A DNA stretch of 64,000 bases from Streptomyces sp. cg36 (GCF_041080675.1 NZ_CP163520.1:4278001-4342000), one strand, 5' to 3'; positions 52,107 to 60,273 are shown, numbered from the stretch's first letter. Numbers and translations are program-made. Notes: generated from the letters alone by a model not told the origin.

Positions 52107-53078
52107 TCAGGCGCTCAGCATCACCTTCCCCACCACCCCCCGCCCCTCGATCACCTCGTGTGCCTGCGCCGCTCGTTCCAGGGGGAACACCGCGCCGATC
52201 ACCGGGCGCAGGCGGCCCGCCGCGGCTTCGGTGAGGGCCCGGGTCGTCAGGGACGCGCGGGTCGTGGGGGTGAGCTGGACGTCGGCTATGCCCAGGAGGC
52301 GGATGCCCCGGCGGGCCGCCCCGGCTTCGGGGACGGTGGCGAACGCGCCCGTGGGGGCGCCGTGGGCCGAGAAGCGGCCGGCGTCCGCGGTCAGGGCGAA
52401 CGCCGCCGCGCCCAGTGCGCCGCCCACCCCGTCGAGCACGACGTCCGCGCCCCGCTCGCCCAGCGCCTCCCGGGCCCGGTCCGGCCAGTCGGGGGAGGCC
52501 GCGTCGATGACGGTGTGGGCGCCCAACTCCCGTACGAGCGCGGTCTTCTCCGGGCCGCGGGCCACCGCCACCACCCGGGCTCCCCGGGCCCGGGCCAGCT
52601 GGACCAGGAGGGTGCCCATGCCGCCCGACGCGCCGGTGACCAGGACCGTCTCGCCGGGCTCGACGGCGGTGAGGTCGAGCAGGGCCAGGGCCGTCACGGC
52701 GTCGTGGACGAGGGCCGCGGCCTCGCGCAGGCCGACGCCCTCGGGGACGGGGGCCAGGTGGTCGGCGGGGACGGTGGCCAGGGAGGCGTAGCTGCCCACC
52801 TCGACGGGGGCGACCACCCGGCGCCCGGTCCACTCGGCGGCGTCCACGCCCTCCCCGGTCGCCACCACCGTGCCGGAGACGCCGCCGCCGGGCACGTACG
52901 GCGGGCGGACGTCGAAGAAGTCCCCGAAGGCGCCGGCCCGTATCTGCGTCTGCACGAACAGCGTGTCGATGTGGTCCACCGCCACGACCACCTCGCCCGG
53001 CCCCGCCACCGGGTCCGGCAGCTCCGCCGGAACCAGTACCTCCGGACCGCCGAACTCCTCGACCTGTGCCACGCGCAT
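52107..53078 (-). CDS. Zinc-free quinone-oxidoreductase-like MDR protein
   Basis: 323 aa. GroES-like N-terminal domain (GPGEVVVAVDHIDTLFVQTQIRAG, VPGGGVSGTVVATG) and NADP-binding domain (VLVTGASGGMGTLLVQLARARGARVVAVARG). The zinc-ligand Cys/His of alcohol dehydrogenases are missing, as in quinone or enone reductases. ATG 53078 is used; GTG 53087 is possible. It is divergent from a TetR gene with a perfect palindrome between them, so that regulator probably controls it. Confidence 0.9.
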   Translation of the reverse strand: MRVAQVEEFGGPEVLVPAELPDPVAGPGEVVVAVDHIDTLFVQTQIRAGAFGDFFDVRPPYVPGGGVSGTVVATGEGVDAAEWTGRRVVAPVEVGSYASLATVPADHLAPVPEGVGLREAAALVHDAVTALALLDLTAVEPGETVLVTGASGGMGTLLVQLARARGARVVAVARGPEKTALVRELGAHTVIDAASPDWPDRAREALGERGADVVLDGVGGALGAAAFALTADAGRFSAHGAPTGAFATVPEAGAARRGIRLLGIADVQLTPTTRASLTTRALTEAAAGRLRPVIGAVFPLERAAQAHEVIEGRGVVGKVMLSA

Positions 53079-53143
53079 GCCGTCCACCCGTTCGTCTCGT
53101 CGGGGGCGCCGCGAAGGAGGCGCCCGCTCGTCGAGAAGTCTTC

Positions 53144-53165
53144 GACCTCAAGTTCTGTTGAGGTC
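53144..53165. promoter_or_regulatory. Operator for divergent TetR/oxidoreductase pair
   Basis: GACCTCAA (53144-53151), GTTCTG, TTGAGGTC (53158-53165): a perfect 8-6-8 inverted repeat centred in the 119-bp divergent region, 20 nt before the TetR -10 box (TAACCT, 53185-53190). It is the only such palindrome there. The motif TTGAGGTCAA-like half resembles operators of TetR repressors that control divergent reductases. Confidence 0.75.
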
Positions 53166-53197
53166 AAGCGCCGCCCGTACCCCGTAACCTCACCCCC

Positions 53198-53818
53198 ATG
53201 GGTTTGCGGGAGCGGAAGAAGCAGCAGACGTACCAGTCCGTCTCGGACACGGCGATCGCGCTCTTCCTGGAGAAGGGCTTCGACAACGTGCCGGTCGCCG
53301 AGATCGCCGCCGCCGCCGGGATCTCCAAGCCGACCCTCTTCCGGTACTTCCCGGCCAAGGAGGACCTGGCCCTGCACCGGTTCTCCGACCACGAGGGCGA
53401 GGCCGCCCGGGTCGTCCGGCTGGGCCGCGCCGAGGGGGTCGCGCCGCTGCCCGCCCTGCGCCGCCACTTCCTGGCCGGGCTCGACGGCCGCGACCCGGTG
53501 ACGGGGCTCAACGACGATCCGCGCGTACGGGCGTACCACGCGCTGCTCTACGGCACGCCGAGCCTGGTGGCGCGGCTCTTCGCGTACCAGGGCCGGGCCG
53601 AGGACGCGCTGGCCGCCGCGCTGGCCGAGACCGGCGGCGAGGGCGTCGAGCCGCGTCTGGCGGCCGGCCAGATCGTCGCCGTCCAGCGCATCCTCGCCGA
53701 GGAGAACTGGCGGCGGATCGGGGCGGGGGAGAGCGCGGAGGCGGTCCACGCGGGCGCGGTGGAGGCGGCGGAGGGGGCGTTCGCGCAGCTGGTGGTGGGG
53801 TTGGAGCTGTATGCGTGA
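53198..53818 (+). CDS. TetR-family transcriptional regulator
   Basis: 206 aa. HTH at residues ~8-55 (RKKQQTYQSVSDTAIALFLEKGFDNVPVAEIAAAAGISKPTLFRYF). The C-terminal half is the helical ligand domain. TAACCT ends 7 nt before ATG 53198 and there is no ribosome site, so leaderless translation is likely. Divergent from the MDR oxidoreductase with a shared palindromic operator, the standard local-repressor arrangement. Ligand is probably an electrophile or quinone handled by the reductase (inferred). Confidence 0.9.
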   Translation: MGLRERKKQQTYQSVSDTAIALFLEKGFDNVPVAEIAAAAGISKPTLFRYFPAKEDLALHRFSDHEGEAARVVRLGRAEGVAPLPALRRHFLAGLDGRDPVTGLNDDPRVRAYHALLYGTPSLVARLFAYQGRAEDALAAALAETGGEGVEPRLAAGQIVAVQRILAEENWRRIGAGESAEAVHAGAVEAAEGAFAQLVVGLELYA

Positions 53819-53979
53819 GGGGATGCGGCCGGCGGGGCGCGTCTGGTGGGGTGCGCCTGACGGGTGGCGCGGTCGGCTGCCGTGCGGTCGTGTTCTTGGG
53901 ATGCCGGGTGCGCGGCCCGCGCTCTTGGGCGTCCCCGGTACCGGCCACGGACCGCCCGTCCCCATTTTTTCTTTACCGA

Positions 53980-53993
53980 GTTAAAAATTTAAC
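53980..53993. promoter_or_regulatory. AT-rich palindrome upstream of helicase-like gene
   Basis: GTTAAA-AA-TTTAAC, within an AT-rich stretch (53962-54010) that is exceptional in this genome. It lies 11 nt before the TACGCT -10 box (54004-54009) of the next gene, roughly where a -35 or repressor site would be. The regulator is unknown; no rifamycin-associated element was found here. Confidence 0.55.
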
Positions 53994-54016
53994 CTAGTTG
54001 CGTTACGCTTGACGGC

Positions 54017-56143
54017 ATGACGCCACTCGACCGTGAACTCGACCAGGAGCGGACCTACCACGAAGCCTGCCGCGCGGCCCTCGCCGGCATGGTCGACGGC
54101 GCGGACGAACGGGTCGTCACCGGTGAGAACGCGTTCGCCTCCGGCGCGGACGCCGAAGTCCTCGGCTATCAACTCCGCAGCTGGGCCAAGGAGTTGCGGG
54201 AGGAGCCGGAGAGCCCGCTGTTCTTCGGGCGCCTCGACTTCGAGGCGGACGCGGCCTGCGGCGACCACGCCGGGCAGCGCTACTACATCGGCCGCCGCCG
54301 CATCAGCGAGCACCCCTCGGCCCCGCCGCTGGTCGTCGACTGGCGGGCGCCCGTGTCGCGGACGTTCTACCAGGCGGGGGCCCGCGATCCGCTGGGCGTC
54401 GCCGTCCGCCGCCGGTTCGGCTGGGCGCCGGGCAGCCGGGGCGCCTCCGAGGACCTGACCGGGATGGAGGACGAGCTGCTGCGGGAGGGGGCGGGGCCCC
54501 GGGCGGAGGCGGCCCGGGGCGAAGCGCCCCGGGAGGGCGAGCCGGGTGCCACGGGCCCGGCGGGCCGCCCCGGTGGCATCCTCGCCGCCGAGATCGAGCG
54601 CCCCCGCGTCGGCCCGATGCGGGACATCGCCGCCACCATCCAGCCCGAGCAGGACGACCTCGTCCGCTGCGAGCTCACCCGCTCGGTCTGCGTGCAGGGC
54701 GCCCCCGGCACCGGCAAGACGGCGGTGGGGCTGCACCGGGCCGCCTTTCTGCTCTACACCTACCCGCAGCGCATCCAGCGCGGCGGCCTGCTGGTCCTCG
54801 GCCCCAACCGGACGTTCCTGCACTACATCGCGCAGGTGCTGCCCGCGCTGGGCGAGATCGACATCCGGCAGTCGACGGTGGACGAGGAGATCGCGCGGGT
54901 GCCGGTCCGGGCGGTGGACGAGGAGGGCGCGGCGGCCGTCAAGCACGACGAGCGGATGGCGCGGGTGCTGCACCGCGCGCTGTACGCGCGGGTCGGCGTC
55001 CCGACGGGCCCGGTCGAGGTGCCGGACGGCTCGTACCGCTGGCGGGTGCCGCTCGGGCGGCTGAGGGAGATCGTCGAGGAGGTCCGGGCCGAGGCTCCGC
55101 CGTACGCGGTGGGCCGCGAGCGGGTCCGCAGCCGGGCCGTCCGGGAGATCCAGCTGACCGCCGAGCGCCGGGCCGGACCGATGAACAACACCTGGCTGCA
55201 ACGGATTTCGCGGGCCCGGCCGGTCTCCGCGTTCGTGGACGAGGCATGGCCGAAGGCGGTGCCCGAGGAGGTGCTGGCGGAGCTCTTCACCGACCCCGGC
55301 GCGCTGGCGGCGGCGGCCGGGGGGATCCTGGGCGCCGAGGAGCAGAAGCGGCTCCAGTGGCGGCGGGCCCCGCGTTCGTACCGCTCGGCCAAGTGGTCGG
55401 CGGCCGATCTGGTGCTCCTCGACGAGCTCGCGGGCTTGGTCGAACGGCCCGAGGGGTACGGCCACATCGTCGTCGACGAGGCCCAGGACCTCTCCCCGAT
55501 GCAGTGCCGCGCGGTCGCCCGCCGCTCCGGCTTCGGCTCGCTCACGGTCCTGGGCGACCTGGCCCAGGGGACCACCCCGTGGGCCGCCCGCGACTGGGCC
55601 GGGCAGCTGGCGCACCTGGGCAAGCCGGACGCGGCGGTGGTCCCGCTGACCACCGGCTTCCGCGTCCCGGCGGCCATCGTGGAGCTGGCGAACGGGCTGC
55701 TGGGCGAGCTGGGCGTGGCCGTACCGCCGTCCCGTTCGCTGCGCCGCGACGGCGACCTGGCGATCCGCCGGGTCACGGACGTGCGGGAGGCGGTGACGGA
55801 CTCGGTGCGGGCGGCGCTGGCCCGCGAGGGCTCGGTCGGGGTGATCGCCCGCGACGCCGACGTGCCGGAGCTGCGCGCGGCGCTCGCGGCGGCGGGCGTG
55901 GCGACGGCCGAGCCGGACGACCTGACGTCGGGCGCGCGGGTGACGGTGCTGCCCGCGACGGTCGCCAAGGGACTGGAGTACGACCAGGTGGTGGCCGTCG
56001 AGCCGAGCGCGATCGCGGAGGCGGAGGAGCGCGGACTGCACCGGCTGTACGTGGTGCTGACGCGTGCGGTGTCCCGGCTTGAGGTGCTGCACAGCAGGCC
56101 GCTGCCGGACGCGCTGGCGGGCGCCAACGCGGCGGCGGCGTAG
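54017..56143 (+). CDS. HelD/HelR-type RNA polymerase recycling ATPase
   Basis: 708 aa. N-terminal coiled-coil arm (DRELDQERTYHEACRAALAGM), a conserved DWRAPVSRTFYQA block (~109-120), Walker A GAPGTGKT at 228-235, VVDEAQDLSPMQ, the Q-rich GDLAQGTTPWAA and a C-terminal helicase-like VAKGLEYDQVVAVEPS. This is the class II HelD layout of actinobacteria, which strips stalled RNA polymerase off DNA and can protect against rifamycins. Residues ~158-187 are a Gly/Ala/Glu-rich insertion. TACGCT ends 7 nt before ATG 54017 (leaderless). Its control by rifamycin is not evident. Confidence 0.87.
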   Translation: MTPLDRELDQERTYHEACRAALAGMVDGADERVVTGENAFASGADAEVLGYQLRSWAKELREEPESPLFFGRLDFEADAACGDHAGQRYYIGRRRISEHPSAPPLVVDWRAPVSRTFYQAGARDPLGVAVRRRFGWAPGSRGASEDLTGMEDELLREGAGPRAEAARGEAPREGEPGATGPAGRPGGILAAEIERPRVGPMRDIAATIQPEQDDLVRCELTRSVCVQGAPGTGKTAVGLHRAAFLLYTYPQRIQRGGLLVLGPNRTFLHYIAQVLPALGEIDIRQSTVDEEIARVPVRAVDEEGAAAVKHDERMARVLHRALYARVGVPTGPVEVPDGSYRWRVPLGRLREIVEEVRAEAPPYAVGRERVRSRAVREIQLTAERRAGPMNNTWLQRISRARPVSAFVDEAWPKAVPEEVLAELFTDPGALAAAAGGILGAEEQKRLQWRRAPRSYRSAKWSAADLVLLDELAGLVERPEGYGHIVVDEAQDLSPMQCRAVARRSGFGSLTVLGDLAQGTTPWAARDWAGQLAHLGKPDAAVVPLTTGFRVPAAIVELANGLLGELGVAVPPSRSLRRDGDLAIRRVTDVREAVTDSVRAALAREGSVGVIARDADVPELRAALAAAGVATAEPDDLTSGARVTVLPATVAKGLEYDQVVAVEPSAIAEAEERGLHRLYVVLTRAVSRLEVLHSRPLPDALAGANAAAA

Positions 56144-56252
56144 GGGGGTTGGCTGCGCGGGTGGCGCCGACTCACTATGTTGTGGAGGGTTCAAGCAAGG
56201 CACGGCACACCGACATCCGTCCGCGCACGCCTTCTGGGGGGCCTCACCCGTC

Positions 56253-56816
56253 ATGTCCACTTCTCCCGAACCGGCCGTCACGGCCGCCACGCTGCCCGGG
56301 TACACCGCCGGCACCTGGGCCATCGATCCGGTCCACTCCGAAATCGCCTTCTCCATACGCCACTTGGGCGTCGCCAACGTCCGTGGCCGGTTCAACGACT
56401 TCAGCGGCGAGATCGTGCTCGCGGAGAACCCGCTGGAGTCCTCCGTCACCGCGACGATCCAGATCGCGTCGCTCTCCACGGCGCACGAGCAGCGCGACAA
56501 CCACGTGCGGTCGGAGGAGTATCTGCACGCGGCGGAGTTCCCGGAGATGACCTTCCGCTCCACCGGGATCCGCCCCGGCGACGGCGACGGCTTCCTCGCT
56601 GACGGCGAGCTGACCGTCCGTGGCGTCACCCGCCCCGTCACCCTGGACCTGGAGCTGATCGGCTTCGGCAAGGGCTACGAGGGCCGCGCGGTGGCGGGCT
56701 TCACCGCCACCACCCAGATCAGCCGCAAGGCGTTCGGCGTCCACGGCGGCGCGACGGGCGCGGCGCTGGGCGACGCGATCAAGATCACGCTGGATGTGGA
56801 GGCGGCGCAGATCTAG
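56253..56816 (+). CDS. YceI-family lipid-binding protein
   Basis: 187 aa. GTWAIDPVHSEIAFSIRHLGVANVRGRF and VTATIQIASLSTAHEQRDNHVRSEEYL mark the YceI lipocalin-like barrel that binds isoprenoid quinones or similar lipids. Unlike E. coli YceI it has no signal peptide, so it is cytoplasmic here. ATG 56253; GGGGGG upstream serves as a weak ribosome site. Function in this organism not known. Confidence 0.92.
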   Translation: MSTSPEPAVTAATLPGYTAGTWAIDPVHSEIAFSIRHLGVANVRGRFNDFSGEIVLAENPLESSVTATIQIASLSTAHEQRDNHVRSEEYLHAAEFPEMTFRSTGIRPGDGDGFLADGELTVRGVTRPVTLDLELIGFGKGYEGRAVAGFTATTQISRKAFGVHGGATGAALGDAIKITLDVEAAQI

Positions 56817-56953
56817 CCGCGCGGATCCAGCGGAACCAGCCGCGCGAACCACGAGGCTCCACGGGCCGTTGCCTGGGCCGTGGGGCCTTGTGGGGTGCGG
56901 GGTTCTTGGGGGTGCGATTGCCGGGGGCCCGGGCCCCCGCCGTGGCCCTGCAC

Positions 56954-56981
56954 ACTTTTGCAAGCGGGCGCTTGCAAAAGT
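56954..56981. promoter_or_regulatory. 28-bp perfect palindrome upstream of XRE regulator
   Basis: ACTTTTGCAAGCG (56954-56966), GG, and the exact reverse complement (56969-56981). It lies 15 nt before a CAGTAT -10-like hexamer (56996-57001), so a bound dimer would cover the -35 region. The adjacent XRE protein is the obvious candidate ligand, giving autoregulation. Confidence 0.8.
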
Positions 56982-57007
56982 TAGCGGGGAGGGGGCAGTA
57001 TCGGGGT

Positions 57008-57595
57008 ATGGCATCGCTCAACGTCGGCAATCTCGGGGAGTTCCTGCGCGAGCAGCGGCGCACCGCGCAGCTGTCGTTGCGGCAGCTCGCGGATGCCGCC
57101 GGGGTGTCCAATCCGTATCTGAGCCAGATCGAGCGCGGGCTGCGCAAGCCGAGCGCCGACATCCTGCAGCAGCTCGCCAAGGCGCTGCGGATCTCCGCCG
57201 AGACGCTGTACGTCCAGGCCGGGATCCTCGACGAACGGGCGCCGGAGGCGGCGGGGACGCGGAGCGTCATCCTGGCCGACCCCTCGCTCGACGAGCGGCA
57301 GAAGCAGGTGCTGATCCAGATCTACGAGTCCTTCCGCAAGGAGAACGGGTTCACGGAGAACGGGTCCAAGACGGACCCGTCCCCGGGGGACCCGTCCAGG
57401 GAGGGCCCGTCCCCGGACGGCCGGTCCAAGGCGGGCCCGTCCCCGGACGGCCGGTCTTCGGAGCGCCGGTCCCAAGAGGGCCGGTCCCAGGGGAGCGGAC
57501 TCGCCGCCGATGCGTCCGCCGCCGCCGACGCGCCCCAGGGCGACGACGGCGGGAGCGGCGGCGCGAGCGATGCCGGAGCGGCTCCCACGAGCTGA
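57008..57595 (+). CDS. XRE-family HTH regulator with repetitive C-terminal tail
   Basis: 195 aa. HTH_3 domain at residues ~10-68 (LREQRRTAQLSLRQLADAAGVSNPYLSQIERGLRKPSADILQQLAKAL). The middle (PSLDERQKQVLIQIYESFRKENG) matches the actinobacterial regulator next to hbhA (Mtb Rv0474, reported to respond to copper). The tail from ~118 is Ser/Pro/Asp/Gly-rich with near-duplicate GPSPDGRS units encoded by a ~30-nt DNA repeat (57400-57460). CAGTAT ends 6 nt before ATG 57008. Preceded by a 28-bp palindrome. Confidence 0.9.
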   Translation: MASLNVGNLGEFLREQRRTAQLSLRQLADAAGVSNPYLSQIERGLRKPSADILQQLAKALRISAETLYVQAGILDERAPEAAGTRSVILADPSLDERQKQVLIQIYESFRKENGFTENGSKTDPSPGDPSREGPSPDGRSKAGPSPDGRSSERRSQEGRSQGSGLAADASAAADAPQGDDGGSGGASDAGAAPTS

Positions 57596-57637
57596 CCCAC
57601 AGCCCAAGCAGCACCACCGATCCGGGAGGAAACCAGC

Positions 57638-58258
57638 ATGGCCGTCACCGATGAGCTGCGTAATGTCCTGACCGACCCCAAGCCCCTCTTCTTCGTCGCC
57701 GGTGCGCTCGACCTCGGCGCCAAGCAGGCCGCGAAGGTCCCGGAGAAGCTTCCGGTGCTGGTCGAGCGGATCCAGACCGAGGTTCCGGCCCGTATCGACG
57801 CCGTGCGCAAGACCGACCCGAAGGCCGTGCAGGACAAGGTCGTCGCCCAGGCCAAGGAGGCCCAGGCCGCCGTCACCGCGAAGGTCACCGAGGTCGTGGG
57901 CGCCCTCGACGACGATGTGAAGAAGCTGGGCGACTCCGTGCAGCACCTCGCCCTCCAGGCGGTCGGCCTCGCCGCCGAGTCCCTGGTCCGGGCCCGTGAG
58001 GGGTACGACAAGGTGGCCGAGCGCGGCCAGGTCGTCGTCAAGGAGTGGCGCGGCGAGGCCGCCGAGGAGATCCTTGAGGTCGCCGAGGCGATCGAGCCCG
58101 ACGGTTCCGGGTCGGCCGCCGCCGAGGAGCCCGCCGCCGACTCCGGCGCCGCCTCCGATTCCGGCTCCGGCGCCGCCGAGGCCAAGGCCGCGCCCGCCAA
58201 GAAGACGGCCGCGCGCAAGAGCACGGCCAAGAAGACCGCCGCCAAGCCCGCGGAGTGA
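57638..58258 (+). CDS. HbhA-like (heparin-binding hemagglutinin-like) coiled-coil protein
   Basis: 206 aa. A long helical part (residues ~1-150: TDELRNVLTDPKPLFFVAGALDLGAKQAAKVPEKLPVLVERI onward) with ~heptad pattern, then an acidic Ala/Glu/Ser linker and a Lys/Ala-rich end (KKTAARKSTAKKTAAK) like the heparin-binding tail of mycobacterial HBHA. Streptomyces homologues occur without any host, so roles in lipid bodies or cell-surface organisation are more likely than adhesion. ATG 57638 has GGAGGAAA upstream. XRE regulator and DUF2516 flank it as in mycobacteria. Confidence 0.9.
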   Translation: MAVTDELRNVLTDPKPLFFVAGALDLGAKQAAKVPEKLPVLVERIQTEVPARIDAVRKTDPKAVQDKVVAQAKEAQAAVTAKVTEVVGALDDDVKKLGDSVQHLALQAVGLAAESLVRAREGYDKVAERGQVVVKEWRGEAAEEILEVAEAIEPDGSGSAAAEEPAADSGAASDSGSGAAEAKAAPAKKTAARKSTAKKTAAKPAE

Positions 58259-58262
58259 ACGG

Positions 58263-58287
58263 CGCGGGCACCTTTTCGGTGCCCGCG
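58263..58287 (+). terminator. Terminator hairpin after HbhA-like gene
   Basis: CGCGGGCACC (58263-58272), TTTTC loop, GGTGCCCGCG (58278-58287), starting 5 nt past the stop codon. A perfect 10-bp GC stem. Confidence 0.8.
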
Positions 58288-58344
58288 ACGTTTCCCGGGT
58301 ACCTTGGCCGCGTAGGGACGATTCTGGGAAGGCGGTGGACAGTC

Positions 58345-58689
58345 GTGCTGATGCAGGGATTCGCGGGGTTCATGTGGCTGCTGAGTACGGCCCTGACCGC
58401 ATTGAGCCTGTTCGCGCTCGTTGACGCGGCCATCCGCCGCGAGGACGCGTTCCGCGCGGTCGACAAGCAGACCAAGCCGTTCTGGCTGATCATCCTGGCC
58501 GTCGCACTGCTGGTCAGCGTGCTGTTCCCGGTGCTGTCGTTCCTGCCGATCATCGGCGCGGTGGCGGTGATCGTCTACATCGTGGACGTCCGCCCGGCCG
58601 TGCGCCAGATCAGCGGCGGCGGCCGGGGCCGCGGTCGCCGGGGCTCCAGCAGCGACGGGCCGTACGGGCCGTACAACGGCGGGCGCTAG
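58345..58689 (+). CDS. DUF2516 membrane protein
   Basis: 114 aa. GFAGFMWLLSTALTALSLFALVDAAIRREDAFRAVDKQTKPFWLIILAVALLVSVLFPVLSFLPIIGAVAVIVYIVDVRPAV covers three membrane helices and matches the actinobacterial DUF2516 family (Mtb Rv0476). Function unknown, always near the hbhA-like gene. GTG 58345 is chosen on GGTGGA spacing; ATG 58351 is an alternative. The Gly/Arg/Tyr tail (GPYGPYNGGR) is encoded by the first unit of a degenerate array that continues past the stop. Confidence 0.9.
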   Translation: MLMQGFAGFMWLLSTALTALSLFALVDAAIRREDAFRAVDKQTKPFWLIILAVALLVSVLFPVLSFLPIIGAVAVIVYIVDVRPAVRQISGGGRGRGRRGSSSDGPYGPYNGGR

Positions 58690-58925
58690 GACCGGGAAGC
58701 GGTAGGCGCCGGGGCCGGACAGCGCGGCCGGGCTTTGGCGCCGGACGGCGAGGCCGGGTGTTGGGCCGTGCAGCGGCGGGCCTTGGCGCCGGACGACGCC
58801 GGGCGGTCGGGCTGGACGGCGGCGGGCCTGGGGGCCCTAAAGGGCGGCGGGCGCCGGGGCCGGACAGCGGCGGGCCTCGGGTTCCGGAGGGCAGTCGGCG
58901 CTCGGGCCGTACGGCGGCGGGCGCT
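58669..58925. repeat. Degenerate ~30-bp tandem array derived from DUF2516 gene end (~9 units)
   Basis: Units resembling GGGCCGTACAACGGCGGGCG (58669) recur near 58712, 58745, 58763, 58809, 58843, 58857 and 58902, ending at the stop of the convergent phosphatase gene. The last copy (GGGCCGTACGGCGGCGGGCG, 58902) is the closest match to the first. Downstream copies of the gene's final codons without an ORF suggest amplification of the gene terminus. Confidence 0.8.
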
Positions 58926-60273
58926 ATGGCCGGTCCGGATGCGCCGGCTCCGTCCGGTCCCGCTCCAGCAGCAGTACCGCCACGTCGTCCGTGAGTTCGC
59001 CGCCGTTGAGTTCGCGGGCCCTCGTCACCGCTGCCTCCAGCAGGGCCTCGCCGTGCAGGCCCGTCGCCATCAGGCAGTTGACCATGCCGAGCATGCCGTC
59101 CTGGCCGAGCCGCTGGTTGCCCTCGCCCGTGCGGCCCTCGATCAGGCCGTCCGTGTACATCAACAGGCGCCACGACTCGCCCAGTTCGACCCGTCGGCGC
59201 GGCCAGCGCGCCCCGGGCAGCAGGCCGAGCGCCGGGCCGCCGCTCTCGTACGCGAGCAGGCCCGCCGGGCCGTCCGCGCGGGCGATCAGCGGGGCCGGGT
59301 GGCCCGCCAGGCTGAGCTCCGCGCGGCGGCCGTCCGGACCGATGTCGACCGTGCAGAGCGTCGCGAAGATCTCCTCGCTGTCCCGCTCGTGTTCGAGGAC
59401 CTGCTGAAGGGTCGTCAGGAGCTTGTTCCCGCACAGTCCCGCCAGCGTCAACGCCCGCCACGCGATGCGGAGTTCGACCCCGAGCGCCGCCTCGTCGGGG
59501 CCGTGCCCGCAGACGTCGCCGATCATGGCGTGGACGGTGCCGTCGGGGGTGCGGACCGTGTCGTAGAAGTCGCCGCCGAGCAGGGCGCGCGAGCGGCCGG
59601 GCCGGTAGCGGGCGGCGAACCGCAGGTCGGAGCCGTCGAGCAGCGGGGTCGGCAGCAGGCCGCGCTCCAGCCGGGCGTTCTCCTGGGCGCGCAGCCGGGA
59701 CTCGGCGAGCTTGTACTGCGCCATGTCGGCCCGCTTGCGCTCCACCGCGTACCGGATGGCCCGGCTCAGCAGCCGGCCGTCCAGCTCGTCGCGGAAGAGG
59801 TAGTCCTGGGCGCCCACGCGCACCGCCTCCGCCGCCCGCTCCGCGTGGGTGGACGGGGTGAGGGCGAGGACCGCGTGCCGGGGTGCGAGCCGCAGCAGAT
59901 GGCGCAGCGCCGCCAGCTCGTCGTCGGGGTCGCGGCCGGGCAGCGCGAGGTCCAGGAGGATGCAGTTCACGTCGTCCGTGAGCAGCCGCTCGGCCTCGGT
60001 GAGGTTGCGGGCGGTGCGGATGCGGACCCGGGTCCCGGCGGTGTGCAGGAGCTCGGAGACGGTGAACGGGCCGACCGGGTCGTCCTCGATGACCAGCAGG
60101 TTCAGCAGGGCGCCGCCGGGCGATCCGTTCTCCCCCGCCGGGCCGGGGAGCGGTGCCGGGCCGCCGGTGAGGGCGGGCACGCCCAAGGCGCGGGCCCCCG
60201 GGAAGTCGCCGGGGCCCGTGCCGGTCGGCCCCGCGGGGGGCACTGCCGGTGACCACCTGTGCGGTGCGGGCAT
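58924..60273 (-). CDS. Response-regulator receiver fused to PP2C/SpoIIE phosphatase
   Basis: 449 aa. A ~55-residue Pro/Gly-rich start; receiver domain (~58-180: LLVIEDDPVGPFTVSELLHTAG, CILLDLALPG with phospho-acceptor Asp); short coiled linker; PP2C/SpoIIE domain (~240-449) with LLGGDFYDTV, IGDVCGHGPDEAALG, GLIEGRTGEG and LTDDVAVLLLERD giving the Mn-binding Asp residues. Such proteins dephosphorylate anti-anti-sigma factors in partner-switching cascades. ATG 60273 has GGAAGGA upstream. No cognate kinase or sigma factor is adjacent. Confidence 0.93.
   Translation of the reverse strand: MPAPHRWSPAVPPAGPTGTGPGDFPGARALGVPALTGGPAPLPGPAGENGSPGGALLNLLVIEDDPVGPFTVSELLHTAGTRVRIRTARNLTEAERLLTDDVNCILLDLALPGRDPDDELAALRHLLRLAPRHAVLALTPSTHAERAAEAVRVGAQDYLFRDELDGRLLSRAIRYAVERKRADMAQYKLAESRLRAQENARLERGLLPTPLLDGSDLRFAARYRPGRSRALLGGDFYDTVRTPDGTVHAMIGDVCGHGPDEAALGVELRIAWRALTLAGLCGNKLLTTLQQVLEHERDSEEIFATLCTVDIGPDGRRAELSLAGHPAPLIARADGPAGLLAYESGGPALGLLPGARWPRRRVELGESWRLLMYTDGLIEGRTGEGNQRLGQDGMLGMVNCLMATGLHGEALLEAAVTRARELNGGELTDDVAVLLLERDRTEPAHPDRP

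Noticed and set aside
50104..53151. A 1015-aa minus-strand ORF
   Set aside because: It is antisense to the asparaginase and Eis-like genes and out of frame with the oxidoreductase; low-complexity composition and no motif.
53819..54016. A rifamycin-associated element upstream of the HelR-type gene
   Set aside because: I looked for the GGGGCTTGC/GCAAGGCCCC inverted repeat and did not find it in the gap.
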